Below are positions 56,089 to 63,849 of a stretch of 64,000 bases of DNA, piece by piece (positions within the stretch are counted from its first letter, which is position 1; every line of letters begins with the position of its first letter). The position numbers and the translations under genes were made by a program. The stretch spans positions 214,840 through 278,839 of the forward strand of contig CABIXV010000001.1 of NCBI GenBank assembly GCA_902362775.1, in the 5' to 3' direction. The notes under the pieces were generated by a model that did not search any database, was not told the origin of the DNA, and saw nothing but the letters and a program-made list of their open reading frames with translations. The DNA is from Clostridiales bacterium (GTDB lineage: Bacteria > Bacillota > Clostridia > Oscillospirales > Oscillospiraceae).

Positions 56089-58779
56089 ATGAAAAAACTG
56101 ATGGTCATTGACGGCAATTCCATCGTCAACCGGGCCTTCTACGGAGTCAGCCAGAACCTGACCACACGGGAAGGTCAGCCCACCAACGCCATCTTTGGCT
56201 TTTTGAACATTCTGAACAAGCTGCTGGACGACAGCCAGCCCGACGCCCTCTGCGTCACCTTTGACCGGGCCGCCCCCACCTTCCGCCACCTGGCCTACGA
56301 GGGATACAAGGCCACCCGCAAGGGGATGCCCGACGAGCTGGCCAGCCAGCTTCCCCTGCTCAAGCAGGTGCTGGGGGCCATGAACATCCCCATGTACGAG
56401 CTGGATGGCTGGGAGGCTGACGACCTGATCGGCACCATCTCCGTGAAGGACCGGGCGGCGGGCTGGGAGACCATCATCGTCACAGGAGACAAGGACTCCC
56501 TCCAACTAGTGACAGACACCACCACAGTGAAGCTGGTGTCCACCCGCATGGGCCGCACCGACACCCGTGACATGACCCCGGCCTCCTTTCGGGAGGAGTA
56601 TGGCTTTGACCCCATCCACATTATCGACTTGAAAGCCCTGATGGGGGATGCCAGCGACAACATCCCCGGTGTCAAGGGGGTGGGTGAAAAGACCGCCATG
56701 GCCCTGGTGCAGCTGTACGGCTCTATTGACTGCCTGTATGACCATATGCCCGATATCTGTATGGCTCCGTCCACCCCCGCCAAGCCCGGCGTGGTAAAAA
56801 AGCTGGCCGAGGGCAAAGGGATGGCCCGCATGTCCTATGACCTGGCCACCATCCACACCGACGCCCCCATCGATTTCGACCCGGAGCGCAACCTGCGGCA
56901 GCCGCCGGACAACAACGCTCTGTACCAGTTGTTCCTGGATCTGGAATTCGCCAAGCTCATCGACAAGTACCACCTCGCCGCTCCCCAGGGGGAGGGAGAG
57001 GCCCAGAGCCAGCCGGGGGCGGAAGACTCCTGTACCACCGAGGTCGTCACCACACAGGTCCGGCTGAAGGAGCTGCTGGCCCTCTGGTCTACCAAGGACA
57101 GCGTGGATGTCCTGGCCCTGCCGGGGTTGGACGTAATATGTGTGGAGTGCCGGCTCAACGAGAAGGAGAACCACGCTGCCCTGTTCCTCGCAGACAAATT
57201 CCAGGGACACAACGAGTTTCTGCGGACTTTTTTCGCAGACCCGGACATTAAAAAGGTTACGCACGGGCTGAAGGGCCTGTGGCGCTCCCTGCTGGCTGAA
57301 GGGATCTCCCCCGCCGGCTTTGTCTTTGATACCGAGGTGGCCGCCTATCTCCTGGCCCCTACCGACGGCAGCTATGACCTGGAAAAGCTGGGGCTGACCT
57401 ATTTCAGCTTTCAGCCCGCCAAGGCTGGCGACTATTTGGCCGAGGGAGCTTTCGGCCCCCTGGCTGATCCGGTGGGCCCCGCCGCCGCCCTCACCTCCCA
57501 CTGCGCCCTCATCGGCGCCCTCCACGGGGTGTTGGAAAAGCGCCTACGGGAGCTGGAGATGTGGGACCTGTATGAGACCATCGAGCTGCCCCTGTGTTCG
57601 GTGCTGGCTGAGATGGAGGCAGAGGGCTTTCTTATTGACCGGGGCGCCCTGGTGTCCTTTGGGGGGATGCTCACCCAGCGCATCGACCAGGCCCAGTCCC
57701 GCATCTACGAGCTGGCTGGGGAGGCCACCTTCAACATCAACTCCACCCAGCAGCTGGGCCATGTTTTATTTGAAACGCTGGGGCTCCCACCTGTGAAAAA
57801 GACCAAAACCGGCTGGTCCACCAATGCCGAGGTGCTGGACAAGCTGCGGGGCCAGCACCCCATCATTAACGAGATTCTGGAGTACCGCCAGCTCACCAAG
57901 CTGAAGTCCACCTATGTGGACGGTCTGTCCAAGGTCATCGGCCCTGACGGGCGGCTCCGCACCTCTTTCCAGAATACGGTGACCGCCACTGGGCGGCTGT
58001 CCTCCACCGAACCCAACCTTCAGAACATCCCCATCCGCACCCAGTTGGGGGCCGAGCTGCGCAAGATGTTCGCGGCCCCGGCCGACCGTGTGCTGGTGGA
58101 TGCGGATTATTCCCAAATCGAGCTGAGGCTCCTGGCCCATATGGCCGGCGATCCGGCTATGATCGACGGCTTTAAGAGCGGAGCCGACATCCACACCATC
58201 ACCGCCTCCCAGGTCTTTGGTGTCCGGCCCGAGGAGGTCACCCCCTCCATGCGCCGCTCGGCCAAGGCGGTGAATTTCGGCATCGTGTACGGCATCTCTC
58301 CCTTCTCGCTGTCCCAGGACATCGGCGTATCTGTCCAGGAGGCCAAGGAGTATATGGACAAGTATTTCGCCCATTACTCCGGTGTCCGGGCCTATATGGA
58401 CGGCGTAGTGGAGCAGGCCAAACAGACCGGCTTCGTGGCCACCCTCTTTGGTCGACGCCGCTGGGTGCCGGAGCTGAAATCTTCCAACTTCAACACCCGG
58501 TCCTTTGGGGAGCGGGTAGCCCTTAACGCCCCCATCCAGGGCACCGCCGCCGACATCATCAAGCTGGCCATGATCCGGGTGCGGGACCGGCTTCGCGCCG
58601 AGGGGCTGAAGGGACACCTGGTCCTCCAGGTCCACGACGAGCTGATCGTGGAGTGTCCGGCGGAGGAGGCGGATAGAATCTGCAGCCTGGTGGAGGAGGA
58701 GATGGAGGGCGTGGCCGCTCTGTCCGTCCCTCTGCTGGCCGAGACCCACGCTGGAAAGAGCTGGGCGGACGCCCATTAG
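56089..58779 (+). CDS. polA: DNA polymerase I
   Basis: An 896-residue DNA polymerase I. The 5'-3' exonuclease/flap domain (about 1-290) has intact metal-binding acids (VIDGNSIVNRAF; WEADDLIGT; TGDKDSLQL; GDASDNIPGVKGVG). The polymerase domain has motif A DYSQIELRLLAHMAGD, motif B RRSAKAVNFGIVYGISPF and motif C VHDELIVEC. The middle 3'-5' exonuclease domain (about 315-480) lacks the DxE pair at its first motif (VLALPGLDVICVEC), so proofreading is probably inactive, as in many Firmicutes. GGGAG precedes the ATG. Confidence 0.96.
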   Translation: MKKLMVIDGNSIVNRAFYGVSQNLTTREGQPTNAIFGFLNILNKLLDDSQPDALCVTFDRAAPTFRHLAYEGYKATRKGMPDELASQLPLLKQVLGAMNIPMYELDGWEADDLIGTISVKDRAAGWETIIVTGDKDSLQLVTDTTTVKLVSTRMGRTDTRDMTPASFREEYGFDPIHIIDLKALMGDASDNIPGVKGVGEKTAMALVQLYGSIDCLYDHMPDICMAPSTPAKPGVVKKLAEGKGMARMSYDLATIHTDAPIDFDPERNLRQPPDNNALYQLFLDLEFAKLIDKYHLAAPQGEGEAQSQPGAEDSCTTEVVTTQVRLKELLALWSTKDSVDVLALPGLDVICVECRLNEKENHAALFLADKFQGHNEFLRTFFADPDIKKVTHGLKGLWRSLLAEGISPAGFVFDTEVAAYLLAPTDGSYDLEKLGLTYFSFQPAKAGDYLAEGAFGPLADPVGPAAALTSHCALIGALHGVLEKRLRELEMWDLYETIELPLCSVLAEMEAEGFLIDRGALVSFGGMLTQRIDQAQSRIYELAGEATFNINSTQQLGHVLFETLGLPPVKKTKTGWSTNAEVLDKLRGQHPIINEILEYRQLTKLKSTYVDGLSKVIGPDGRLRTSFQNTVTATGRLSSTEPNLQNIPIRTQLGAELRKMFAAPADRVLVDADYSQIELRLLAHMAGDPAMIDGFKSGADIHTITASQVFGVRPEEVTPSMRRSAKAVNFGIVYGISPFSLSQDIGVSVQEAKEYMDKYFAHYSGVRAYMDGVVEQAKQTGFVATLFGRRRWVPELKSSNFNTRSFGERVALNAPIQGTAADIIKLAMIRVRDRLRAEGLKGHLVLQVHDELIVECPAEEADRICSLVEEEMEGVAALSVPLLAETHAGKSWADAH

Positions 58780-58922
58780 CCCGCCGCGCTGGCCCGGACC
58801 GCATCCTCTTGTCCTTTCGGAATACTTCACCTTGAACCTGCTTGGTTGGGAACGTCCAATGGGCATTCCTCCCCCCGCATCTCCGCCACCTATCCCTCGA
58901 AAGTGACCGACTGTCCTGGTTT

Positions 58923-58960
58923 TGTTGTCAGATCGGCAGGAATCTGATACACTGACAACA
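58923..58960. promoter_or_regulatory. Palindrome spanning the promoter of the leader ORF/CPBP gene
   Basis: TGTTGTCAG (58923-58931) and its exact inverted complement CTGACAACA (58952-58960) are separated by 20 bases. They overlap the -35 (TTGTCA, 58925-58930) and the -10/+1 region (TACACT, 58948-58953), a 17-base-spaced promoter. It looks like an operator for a dimer or for two cooperating repressors. Confidence 0.6.
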
Positions 58961-58982
58961 GAATAGCAGGGAGGTATCCTCC

Positions 58983-59048
58983 ATGGATCGTACCGTCTAT
59001 ACCACTGCTCGACTTGTCAAGTGGGCGCTGCTGGGGGTGTCAGGATGA
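58983..59048 (+). CDS. 21-residue leader ORF coupled to the CPBP gene
   Basis: A 21-residue ORF starting ATG GAT CGT ACC (MDRTVYTTARLVKWALLGVSG) behind a strong RBS (AGGGAGG, eight bases upstream) and ending TGA within the ATGA overlap of the CPBP protease start. Its size, strong RBS and stop-start overlap suggest a leader peptide or a genuine miniprotein coupling translation of the protease. No homologue is known to me. Confidence 0.55.
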   Translation: MDRTVYTTARLVKWALLGVSG

Positions 59049-59728
59049 GTGGGACCGACCGCCGCCCAGTTCTGACGACCTTGTTGACCGTTCTGGGCTG
59101 TCTAGCTATGCTTTGGGTGGAGTGGGTGCTGTCCCCCGTCTACCCGGTAAAGTCGTCGGCTAAGGCGCTGGTCTTTCTGGGCTGCGCCGCCGCCTATGTG
59201 CTGGCCTCCGGCGACCGGACGATCCTCCGGTCCTTCGGCCGGCCCGAACAGGGGGCGATGAGGCTGCCCCTGCTGCTGGGGGGCGGAGTATTCCTCCTGC
59301 TGCTGGGCGGGTACACGCTGCTCTCTCCCTGGCTGGATTTGTCCGCCATCTCCGGCAATTTACAGGCCAAGGAGGGCTTCACCGCCGCTACTTTTCCACT
59401 GGCGGCCCTCTATATCACCTTTGGTAACTCCCTGCTGGAGGAGCTCTTTTTCCGGGGCTTTGCCTTTCTTGCCCTGTACCGATCCGGTTACAAAAAGCTG
59501 GCCTGGACCTTTTCCGCCATAGCTTTTGCCCTGTACCATGTGTCCATCATGGACGGCTGGTTCCACCCGGCCCTGCTGGTCCTGCTTACCTCTGGGCTGG
59601 CCTGCGCCGGGCTTCTGTTCAACGCTCTGGACGCAAAAAGCCAGACCATATGGCCCGGCTGGCTGGTCCACATGGGGGCCAACCTGGCCATCAACACCAT
59701 CGCCCTTCACCTGTGGGGGATCATTTGA
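59045..59728 (+). CDS. CPBP-family intramembrane metalloprotease
   Basis: A 227-residue polytopic membrane protein of the CPBP (Abi/CaaX-protease and bacteriocin-processing) family. The EExxxR-type motif is LLEELFFRGF, then the second motif FALYHVS and the third HMGANLAIN; about seven helices. Members process prenylated proteins or confer bacteriocin self-immunity. The frame is open to a GTG at 59021, but the ATG at 59045, which overlaps the 21-codon ORF, fits coupled translation. No terminator follows. Confidence 0.85.
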   Translation: MSGTDRRPVLTTLLTVLGCLAMLWVEWVLSPVYPVKSSAKALVFLGCAAAYVLASGDRTILRSFGRPEQGAMRLPLLLGGGVFLLLLGGYTLLSPWLDLSAISGNLQAKEGFTAATFPLAALYITFGNSLLEELFFRGFAFLALYRSGYKKLAWTFSAIAFALYHVSIMDGWFHPALLVLLTSGLACAGLLFNALDAKSQTIWPGWLVHMGANLAINTIALHLWGII

Positions 59729-59858
59729 CGAAAGGAGAGTGTCCTGCGCCCTCTGTCTGCTGGCCTTGGTATCCCATTTGGCTGATGAAACAACAAGTGG
59801 GTCCATGCGGTTCCCACCGCGTCTGAACTGTAAATCCGCTTTGCAAGGAGGCTCCCTT

Positions 59859-60320
59859 ATGACATTCTGGACTGTCTTAACTGTTTTTCTCCTCTTCCCC
59901 CTGCTGATGCTTACCCTTGTATTTTTCTTCCGCCCCGCCTGGCTCCCCCTGGTCATCCCCATGAGTACGCTCTCTGCCCTGGCGCTATGCTGGGGTAAGT
60001 TCTGCTACTTTGAATGGCGGCCTCCCCTTATGGTCCTTCTCTCCATGCAGATGCTGGCTGTCACTCTGCTGGTTTTGGTTCTGGCGGCGGTGCGGAAAAC
60101 ACCCCGTTACGGAGCCTTCTTCCTGGAGAGCCTCACCGCCCTGCTGTTCACTGCCATGTGCGTCTGCGTCCTCTACGGGTACATAGAGCTGGAATGGCTC
60201 GCCAAATTCTATCCCTCCTGTCCCCCGCCTCAGGCGGCCCTTCTCCTCCTGTTCCCCTTCGGAACTGGGATTCTCCTATCCCTCTGGGGCGTTCGGAAAC
60301 TACGCGGGCCGAACAAATAA
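59859..60320 (+). CDS. Small four-helix membrane protein of unknown function
   Basis: A 153-residue integral membrane protein. Four hydrophobic segments are visible (TVLTVFLLFPLLMLTLVFFF; LPLVIPMSTLSALALCWG; LMVLLSMQMLAVTLLVLVLA; FFLESLTALLFTAMCVCVLY and a last one near GTGILLSLWGV). I recognise no family. GCAAGGAGG precedes the ATG at 59859, 130 bases after the protease stop; the frame continues far upstream but those codons lack a usable start. It lies between the protease and rimI on the same strand. Confidence 0.7.
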   Translation: MTFWTVLTVFLLFPLLMLTLVFFFRPAWLPLVIPMSTLSALALCWGKFCYFEWRPPLMVLLSMQMLAVTLLVLVLAAVRKTPRYGAFFLESLTALLFTAMCVCVLYGYIELEWLAKFYPSCPPPQAALLLLFPFGTGILLSLWGVRKLRGPNK

Positions 60321-60364
60321 CCGGCAGCCCCAACCTTTACCCTATCACATAAGGAGTCAATACA

Positions 60365-60820
60365 ATGTACTACGAGATTGTCCCCATGGACCGAAGCCAC
60401 ATAGACCAGATCGCCGCCCTGGAGCGGGAATGTTTCTCCACGCCCTGGAGCGAGACCATGCTCTCTGACGCCCTTTTCGACCCCCAGGCCAGCTTTATCG
60501 TGGCCGACGACGGGGAAGGCAATATTCTGGGCTACGCTGGCTTACATGTGGTGTTGGACGAGGGCTACATCGACAATATCGCCGTCCACCCCGACGCCCG
60601 GCGGCATGGAGTGGCCTCCGCCCTGCTGGATGTGTACTGCCGCTTCGGCGCCGCCAATCTGGCCTTCCTCACTCTGGAGGTACGGGTATCCAACACTGCC
60701 GCCATCGGCCTATATGAAAAGTATGGCTTCCACCAGGCTGGCCTGCGGCCGGGATACTACCAAAATCCGCGGGAGGACGCCTTAATTATGACACGGGAGT
60801 TTGAACATGAAGCTGATTGA
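60365..60820 (+). CDS. rimI: Ribosomal protein bS18-alanine N-acetyltransferase
   Basis: A 151-residue GNAT acetyltransferase of the RimI type. The start IVPMDRSHIDQIAALERECFSTPWSE, the acetyl-CoA loop (HPDARRHGVASALL) and the NTAAIGLYEKYGF block are typical. It acetylates the N-terminal alanine of ribosomal protein S18. AAGGAG precedes the ATG. It overlaps the following GNAT gene by 14 bases and lies before tsaD, the classical neighbourhood, though tsaB and tsaE are absent here. Confidence 0.92.
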   Translation: MYYEIVPMDRSHIDQIAALERECFSTPWSETMLSDALFDPQASFIVADDGEGNILGYAGLHVVLDEGYIDNIAVHPDARRHGVASALLDVYCRFGAANLAFLTLEVRVSNTAAIGLYEKYGFHQAGLRPGYYQNPREDALIMTREFEHEAD

Positions 60821-61415
60821 ATTGACCGCGGAGCAGTTGTCCGCCCTGTATGAGAGCGAGCTGAAAGCCGCTTTCCCGCCCCAGGAGCTGAAGCCCCTAA
60901 AGGCCATGCTGAACCTGATGGCTGAGAAGAAGTATCAGGCCCTTGGCCTGTATGATGGAGATGAACTGGTGGGCTATGCCCTGCTGTGGTTGGAGCCCGG
61001 CATTCCCTTTGCCCTGCTGGACTATCTGGGAACCATCGAAGGCAGGCGCAGTCAGGGGCTGGGGACCATTATACTGGACCTGTTGGCCGGCTACTACAAG
61101 GATTACCGAGGCATCTTCGGCGAGGCGGAGGCACCAGAGGGCGGCAGTCCCGAGGGGGAGGAGCTGCGCCGGCGCCGGCTCGGCTTCTATCTGCGCAACG
61201 GGTTCCGATACGGCGGCTATGACTGCGCCCTCTTTGGTGTCCACTACCAGACCCTGATCCGAGGCCGTGAGGACGTCACTCCGGGTGAGCTGCTGGCCGT
61301 CCACCAGAAAATTTACAGTGGACATATGCCCAAACAGGTATACGACCGTTTCATCCAGATCCCCCTGCTCCCTGGGCAGCAGCCCAACTCCATGGGAGAC
61401 TGGGTGGAGGAGTGA
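60807..61415 (+). CDS. GNAT-family N-acetyltransferase, uncharacterised
   Basis: A 202-residue acetyltransferase of the GNAT fold (LGTIEGRRSQGLGTIILDLLAGYY is the acetyl-CoA loop; FYLRNGFRYGGYDCALFGVHYQTL is the last strand region). Its substrate is unknown; it is longer than RimI and has an acidic insert (EAPEGGSPEGEE). The ATG at 60807 is preferred to the TTG at 60801; GGGAG lies upstream and overlaps the rimI end. Between its stop and tsaD there are 131 bases of spacer without a gene. Confidence 0.82.
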   Translation: MKLIELTAEQLSALYESELKAAFPPQELKPLKAMLNLMAEKKYQALGLYDGDELVGYALLWLEPGIPFALLDYLGTIEGRRSQGLGTIILDLLAGYYKDYRGIFGEAEAPEGGSPEGEELRRRRLGFYLRNGFRYGGYDCALFGVHYQTLIRGREDVTPGELLAVHQKIYSGHMPKQVYDRFIQIPLLPGQQPNSMGDWVEE

Positions 61416-61546
61416 GGGGCGCCCCTCCCCGTCTACATCGTCATCTCTATTCCTGGCAAGCCCTGCGTCTCCCTCAGCCGCCAGCGCGCACTTCCTTCGC
61501 AGCGGTGTCCGCTGGTTCCCTCGATCAGAAAGTAGGTATTGATACG

Positions 61547-62557
61547 ATGAATATTCTTGCCATTGAATCCTCCTGTGACGACACCGCCGCCGCCGTTGTC
61601 AAGGACGGTCGGACGGTGCTGTCTAGCTGCGTGTCCTCCCAAATTGAGATGCATACCATCTATGGCGGCGTGGTACCGGAGCTGGCCTCCCGCAAGCATA
61701 TCGAGGCCATATCCGGCCTGGCTGACAAAGCTCTGGCCGGCGCCGGGCTCTCCCGTGCCGATCTAGACGCCGTAGCGGTCACCTATGCCCCCGGCCTCAT
61801 CGGCGCTGTGCTGGTAGGGGTCAACTTCGCCAAAGGGGCAGCCATGGCTCTGGACCTGCCCCTCATCCCGGTCCACCATGTCCGGGGCCACATCGCGGCC
61901 AATTATATCACACACCCGGACCTGGAGCCCCCCTTCGTATGCCTGTGTGTATCCGGCGGCACCACAGCCATCGTGGATGTGCGGTCCTATACAGAGATGG
62001 AGATCATGGGTTCCACCCGGGACGATGCCGCCGGCGAGTGTTTTGACAAGGTGGCGCGGGTGCTCGGCATCGGCTATCCTGGCGGCGCTCCCATGGACCG
62101 GCTGGCCCAGGGGGGCGATGACCTGCGGTATGAGCTCCCCCTGGCCCATGTGACCGGGCACGAGCTGGATATGTCTTTCTCCGGCCTCAAAACAGCCAGC
62201 CTGAATCTGATCCACAACGCCCAGCAGAAAGGGGAACCCCTGGACCTGCCCTCCTTCGCCGCCAGCTTTGGCCGGGCGGTGAGCCAGTCCCTGGTCCCCC
62301 GTGCTATGGCCGCAGCCAAGGCAAAGGGCTATGGCAAGGTGGCGGTGGCCGGCGGCGTGGCGGCCAACAGCCGCATCCGGGCCGATCTCCAGGCCGCCTG
62401 TGCCCAGAGCAGGGATCAGCTCTACCTCCCCGAACTGCGCTACTGCGGCGACAACGCCGCTATGGTCGGCTGTCAGGGGTACTATGAGTGGCAGGCTGGC
62501 CACACAGCCGGTTGGGAGCTAAATGCTTACGCCACCCGGGATATCTCTCTGGGATAA
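61547..62557 (+). CDS. tsaD: tRNA N6-adenosine threonylcarbamoyltransferase
   Basis: A 336-residue ASKHA-fold enzyme (Gcp/TsaD) that makes t6A at position 37 of ANN-decoding tRNAs with TsaB and TsaE. The N-terminal ILAIESSCDDTAAAVV, the metal-binding HHVRGHIAAN (H111, H115), SGGTTAI and the ATP-binding AVAGGVAANSRIR are present. The canonical ATG at 61547 is used although the frame extends to 61412. The RBS is weak (AGTAGG). tsaB and tsaE do not occur in this window. Confidence 0.95.
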   Translation: MNILAIESSCDDTAAAVVKDGRTVLSSCVSSQIEMHTIYGGVVPELASRKHIEAISGLADKALAGAGLSRADLDAVAVTYAPGLIGAVLVGVNFAKGAAMALDLPLIPVHHVRGHIAANYITHPDLEPPFVCLCVSGGTTAIVDVRSYTEMEIMGSTRDDAAGECFDKVARVLGIGYPGGAPMDRLAQGGDDLRYELPLAHVTGHELDMSFSGLKTASLNLIHNAQQKGEPLDLPSFAASFGRAVSQSLVPRAMAAAKAKGYGKVAVAGGVAANSRIRADLQAACAQSRDQLYLPELRYCGDNAAMVGCQGYYEWQAGHTAGWELNAYATRDISLG

Positions 62558-62752
62558 GCCCACTGTTTCCCGCCTGGCGGAACAGCGGGCGGCTCTCCCT
62601 GTGCTCCGTCTGTAGTATTACAGTCTGGATACCTCCCCTCTCAATTTTGCGTTATGTCACCCATAATTTTTGGGTTCTTTACATTTTTTCCCTATTTCTA
62701 ATCGTAAGAAATCCACAGCCGCCCGAATCATGGCGCTTTGAGCCGCCCCTTT

Positions 62753-62782
62753 TGTGGAAAACCATGTGGAAAGTGTGAATAA
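62753..62782 (+). promoter_or_regulatory. DnaA-box-like cluster
   Basis: TGTGGAAAA (62753-62761) and TGTGAATAA (62774-62782) both fit the DnaA consensus TTWTNCACA on the minus strand; TGTGGAAAG (62765-62773) fits with one change. They are packed within 30 bases and are followed by an AT-rich stretch (about 62783-62830). The rest of the 62558-62880 gap has no gene. Confidence 0.45.
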
Positions 62783-62880
62783 CTTTTTGTACTTACTTTT
62801 TACAATTCCGATTATGTAAATCTTTTATACCTGTACACAGGTCTCTGGCGGCTGCCATACAAAATTTTTCGTTCCTCCTA

Positions 62881-62909
62881 TTGACATTAGCTGGACGTGG
62901 TGGTAGAAT
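62881..62909 (+). promoter_or_regulatory. Promoter of the infC operon
   Basis: Perfect TTGACA (62881-62886), 17-base spacer, TAGAAT (62904-62909). The leader is about 155 bases to the infC ATC start. Confidence 0.75.
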
Positions 62910-62915
62910 ATTGCG

Positions 62916-63069
62916 GTACAATAAAGTAGGTACGGTTCCCCGTCCTCACCCCAGGCCAGCGCCAAAGGGTCAACATGGAAGATCAGCACTGGATGTCCAG
63001 TGGTGTTTTGCTGTGATACGGGGGCCATATCGGCTATCCGTATTTTATTTTGTCTGGAGGTGCTTTCCC
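62916..63069 (+). ncRNA. infC leader with attenuator (L20-leader-like)
   Basis: The untranslated leader of infC-rpmI-rplT contains a hairpin CACTGG/CCAGTG (62986-63001) and, just before the RBS, a terminator-like stem (ATACGG with CCGTAT, about 63016-63041) followed by TTTATTTTG. In Firmicutes ribosomal protein L20 binds this leader and terminates transcription when in excess. The exact fold was not modelled. Confidence 0.6.
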
Positions 63070-63600
63070 ATCGCTAACACAGGTCATCAAACCAATGACG
63101 AGATCCGCGACAAGGAAGTTCGACTGATCGACCAGGCCGGCGAACAGTTGGGCATCATGTCTTCCCAGGAGGCGCTTCGTCTAGCGGAAGAACAGAACCT
63201 GGATCTGGTTAAGATCTCCCCCAACGCCGTTCCCCCTGTGTGCAAAATCATGGACTACGGCAAATACCGGTTCGAACAGACCAAGCGCGAGAAGGAAGCC
63301 CGCAAGAATCAGCGCGTGGTGGAGATCAAAGAGATCCGGATGTCCCCCAGTATTGATCTCAATGACTTCAACGTTAAGCTGAGGAACGCCCAAAAGTTTT
63401 TATCTGAGGGCAACCGCTGCAAGGTCACAGTCCGCTTCCGCGGCCGTGAGATGGCTCATACCAATATCGGTCAGGATCTGCTGCTCAAGTTCGCGGAGGA
63501 GTGCGGCGAGCTGGCTGTTATGGATAAGAGCCCCAAGCTGGAGGGACGTCATATGTCCATCTTCCTATCCCCCAAGCCTGCCAAAGACGCCAAAAAGTAA
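63070..63600 (+). CDS. infC: Translation initiation factor IF-3
   Basis: A 176-residue IF-3. The N-terminal domain (NDEIRDKEVRLIDQAGEQLGIM; KISPNAVPPVCKIMDYGKYRFEQ) and the C-terminal RNA-binding domain (IRMSPSIDLNDFNVKLRNAQKFL; KVTVRFRGREMAH) are complete. The start is an ATC (codon 1 = 63070) behind GGAGGTG, matching the conserved rare start codon that lets IF-3 repress its own translation. The frame is open upstream to 62881, but that would pass through the leader. Confidence 0.94.
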   Translation: MANTGHQTNDEIRDKEVRLIDQAGEQLGIMSSQEALRLAEEQNLDLVKISPNAVPPVCKIMDYGKYRFEQTKREKEARKNQRVVEIKEIRMSPSIDLNDFNVKLRNAQKFLSEGNRCKVTVRFRGREMAHTNIGQDLLLKFAEECGELAVMDKSPKLEGRHMSIFLSPKPAKDAKK

Positions 63601-63618
63601 GTAAAGGAGTTTTCTGTT

Positions 63619-63828
63619 ATGCCGAAGATCAAGATCAAGACTCACAGCGGCGCCAAAAAGCGCTTCTCTCTCACCAAGACCGGCAAGGTCAAGCGCGCCA
63701 TGACCAAGAAGCGTCACCTGCTCAACGGCCACGGCAAGACCACCAAGCTGAAGCGGGCTCTGCGCGGCACCACCTATGCCGACAAGACCAATGAGGCCGC
63801 GATCAAGCGCATGATCCTGTACAAGTAA
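63619..63828 (+). CDS. rpmI: 50S ribosomal protein L35
   Basis: A 69-residue very basic ribosomal protein (KTHSGAKKRFSLTKTGKVKR; KKRHLLNGHGKTTKLKRALRG), slightly longer than usual (about 65) because of an extra IK near the N-terminus. AAAGGAG lies 10 bases upstream of the ATG and 18 after infC. Confidence 0.96.
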   Translation: MPKIKIKTHSGAKKRFSLTKTGKVKRAMTKKRHLLNGHGKTTKLKRALRGTTYADKTNEAAIKRMILYK

Positions 63829-63849
63829 GACAGAGGGAGGTAACGAACA

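Noticed and set aside
58780-58922. Possible dephospho-CoA kinase or mutM gene after polA
   Set aside because: The stretch is only 143 bases without a frame; the usual polA neighbours are not here.
59749-59858. Upstream extension of the four-helix membrane protein to a GTG near 59740
   Set aside because: AGGAGA lies only one base from that GTG, while GCAAGGAGG is correctly placed before the ATG at 59859 and the added residues are not conserved-looking.
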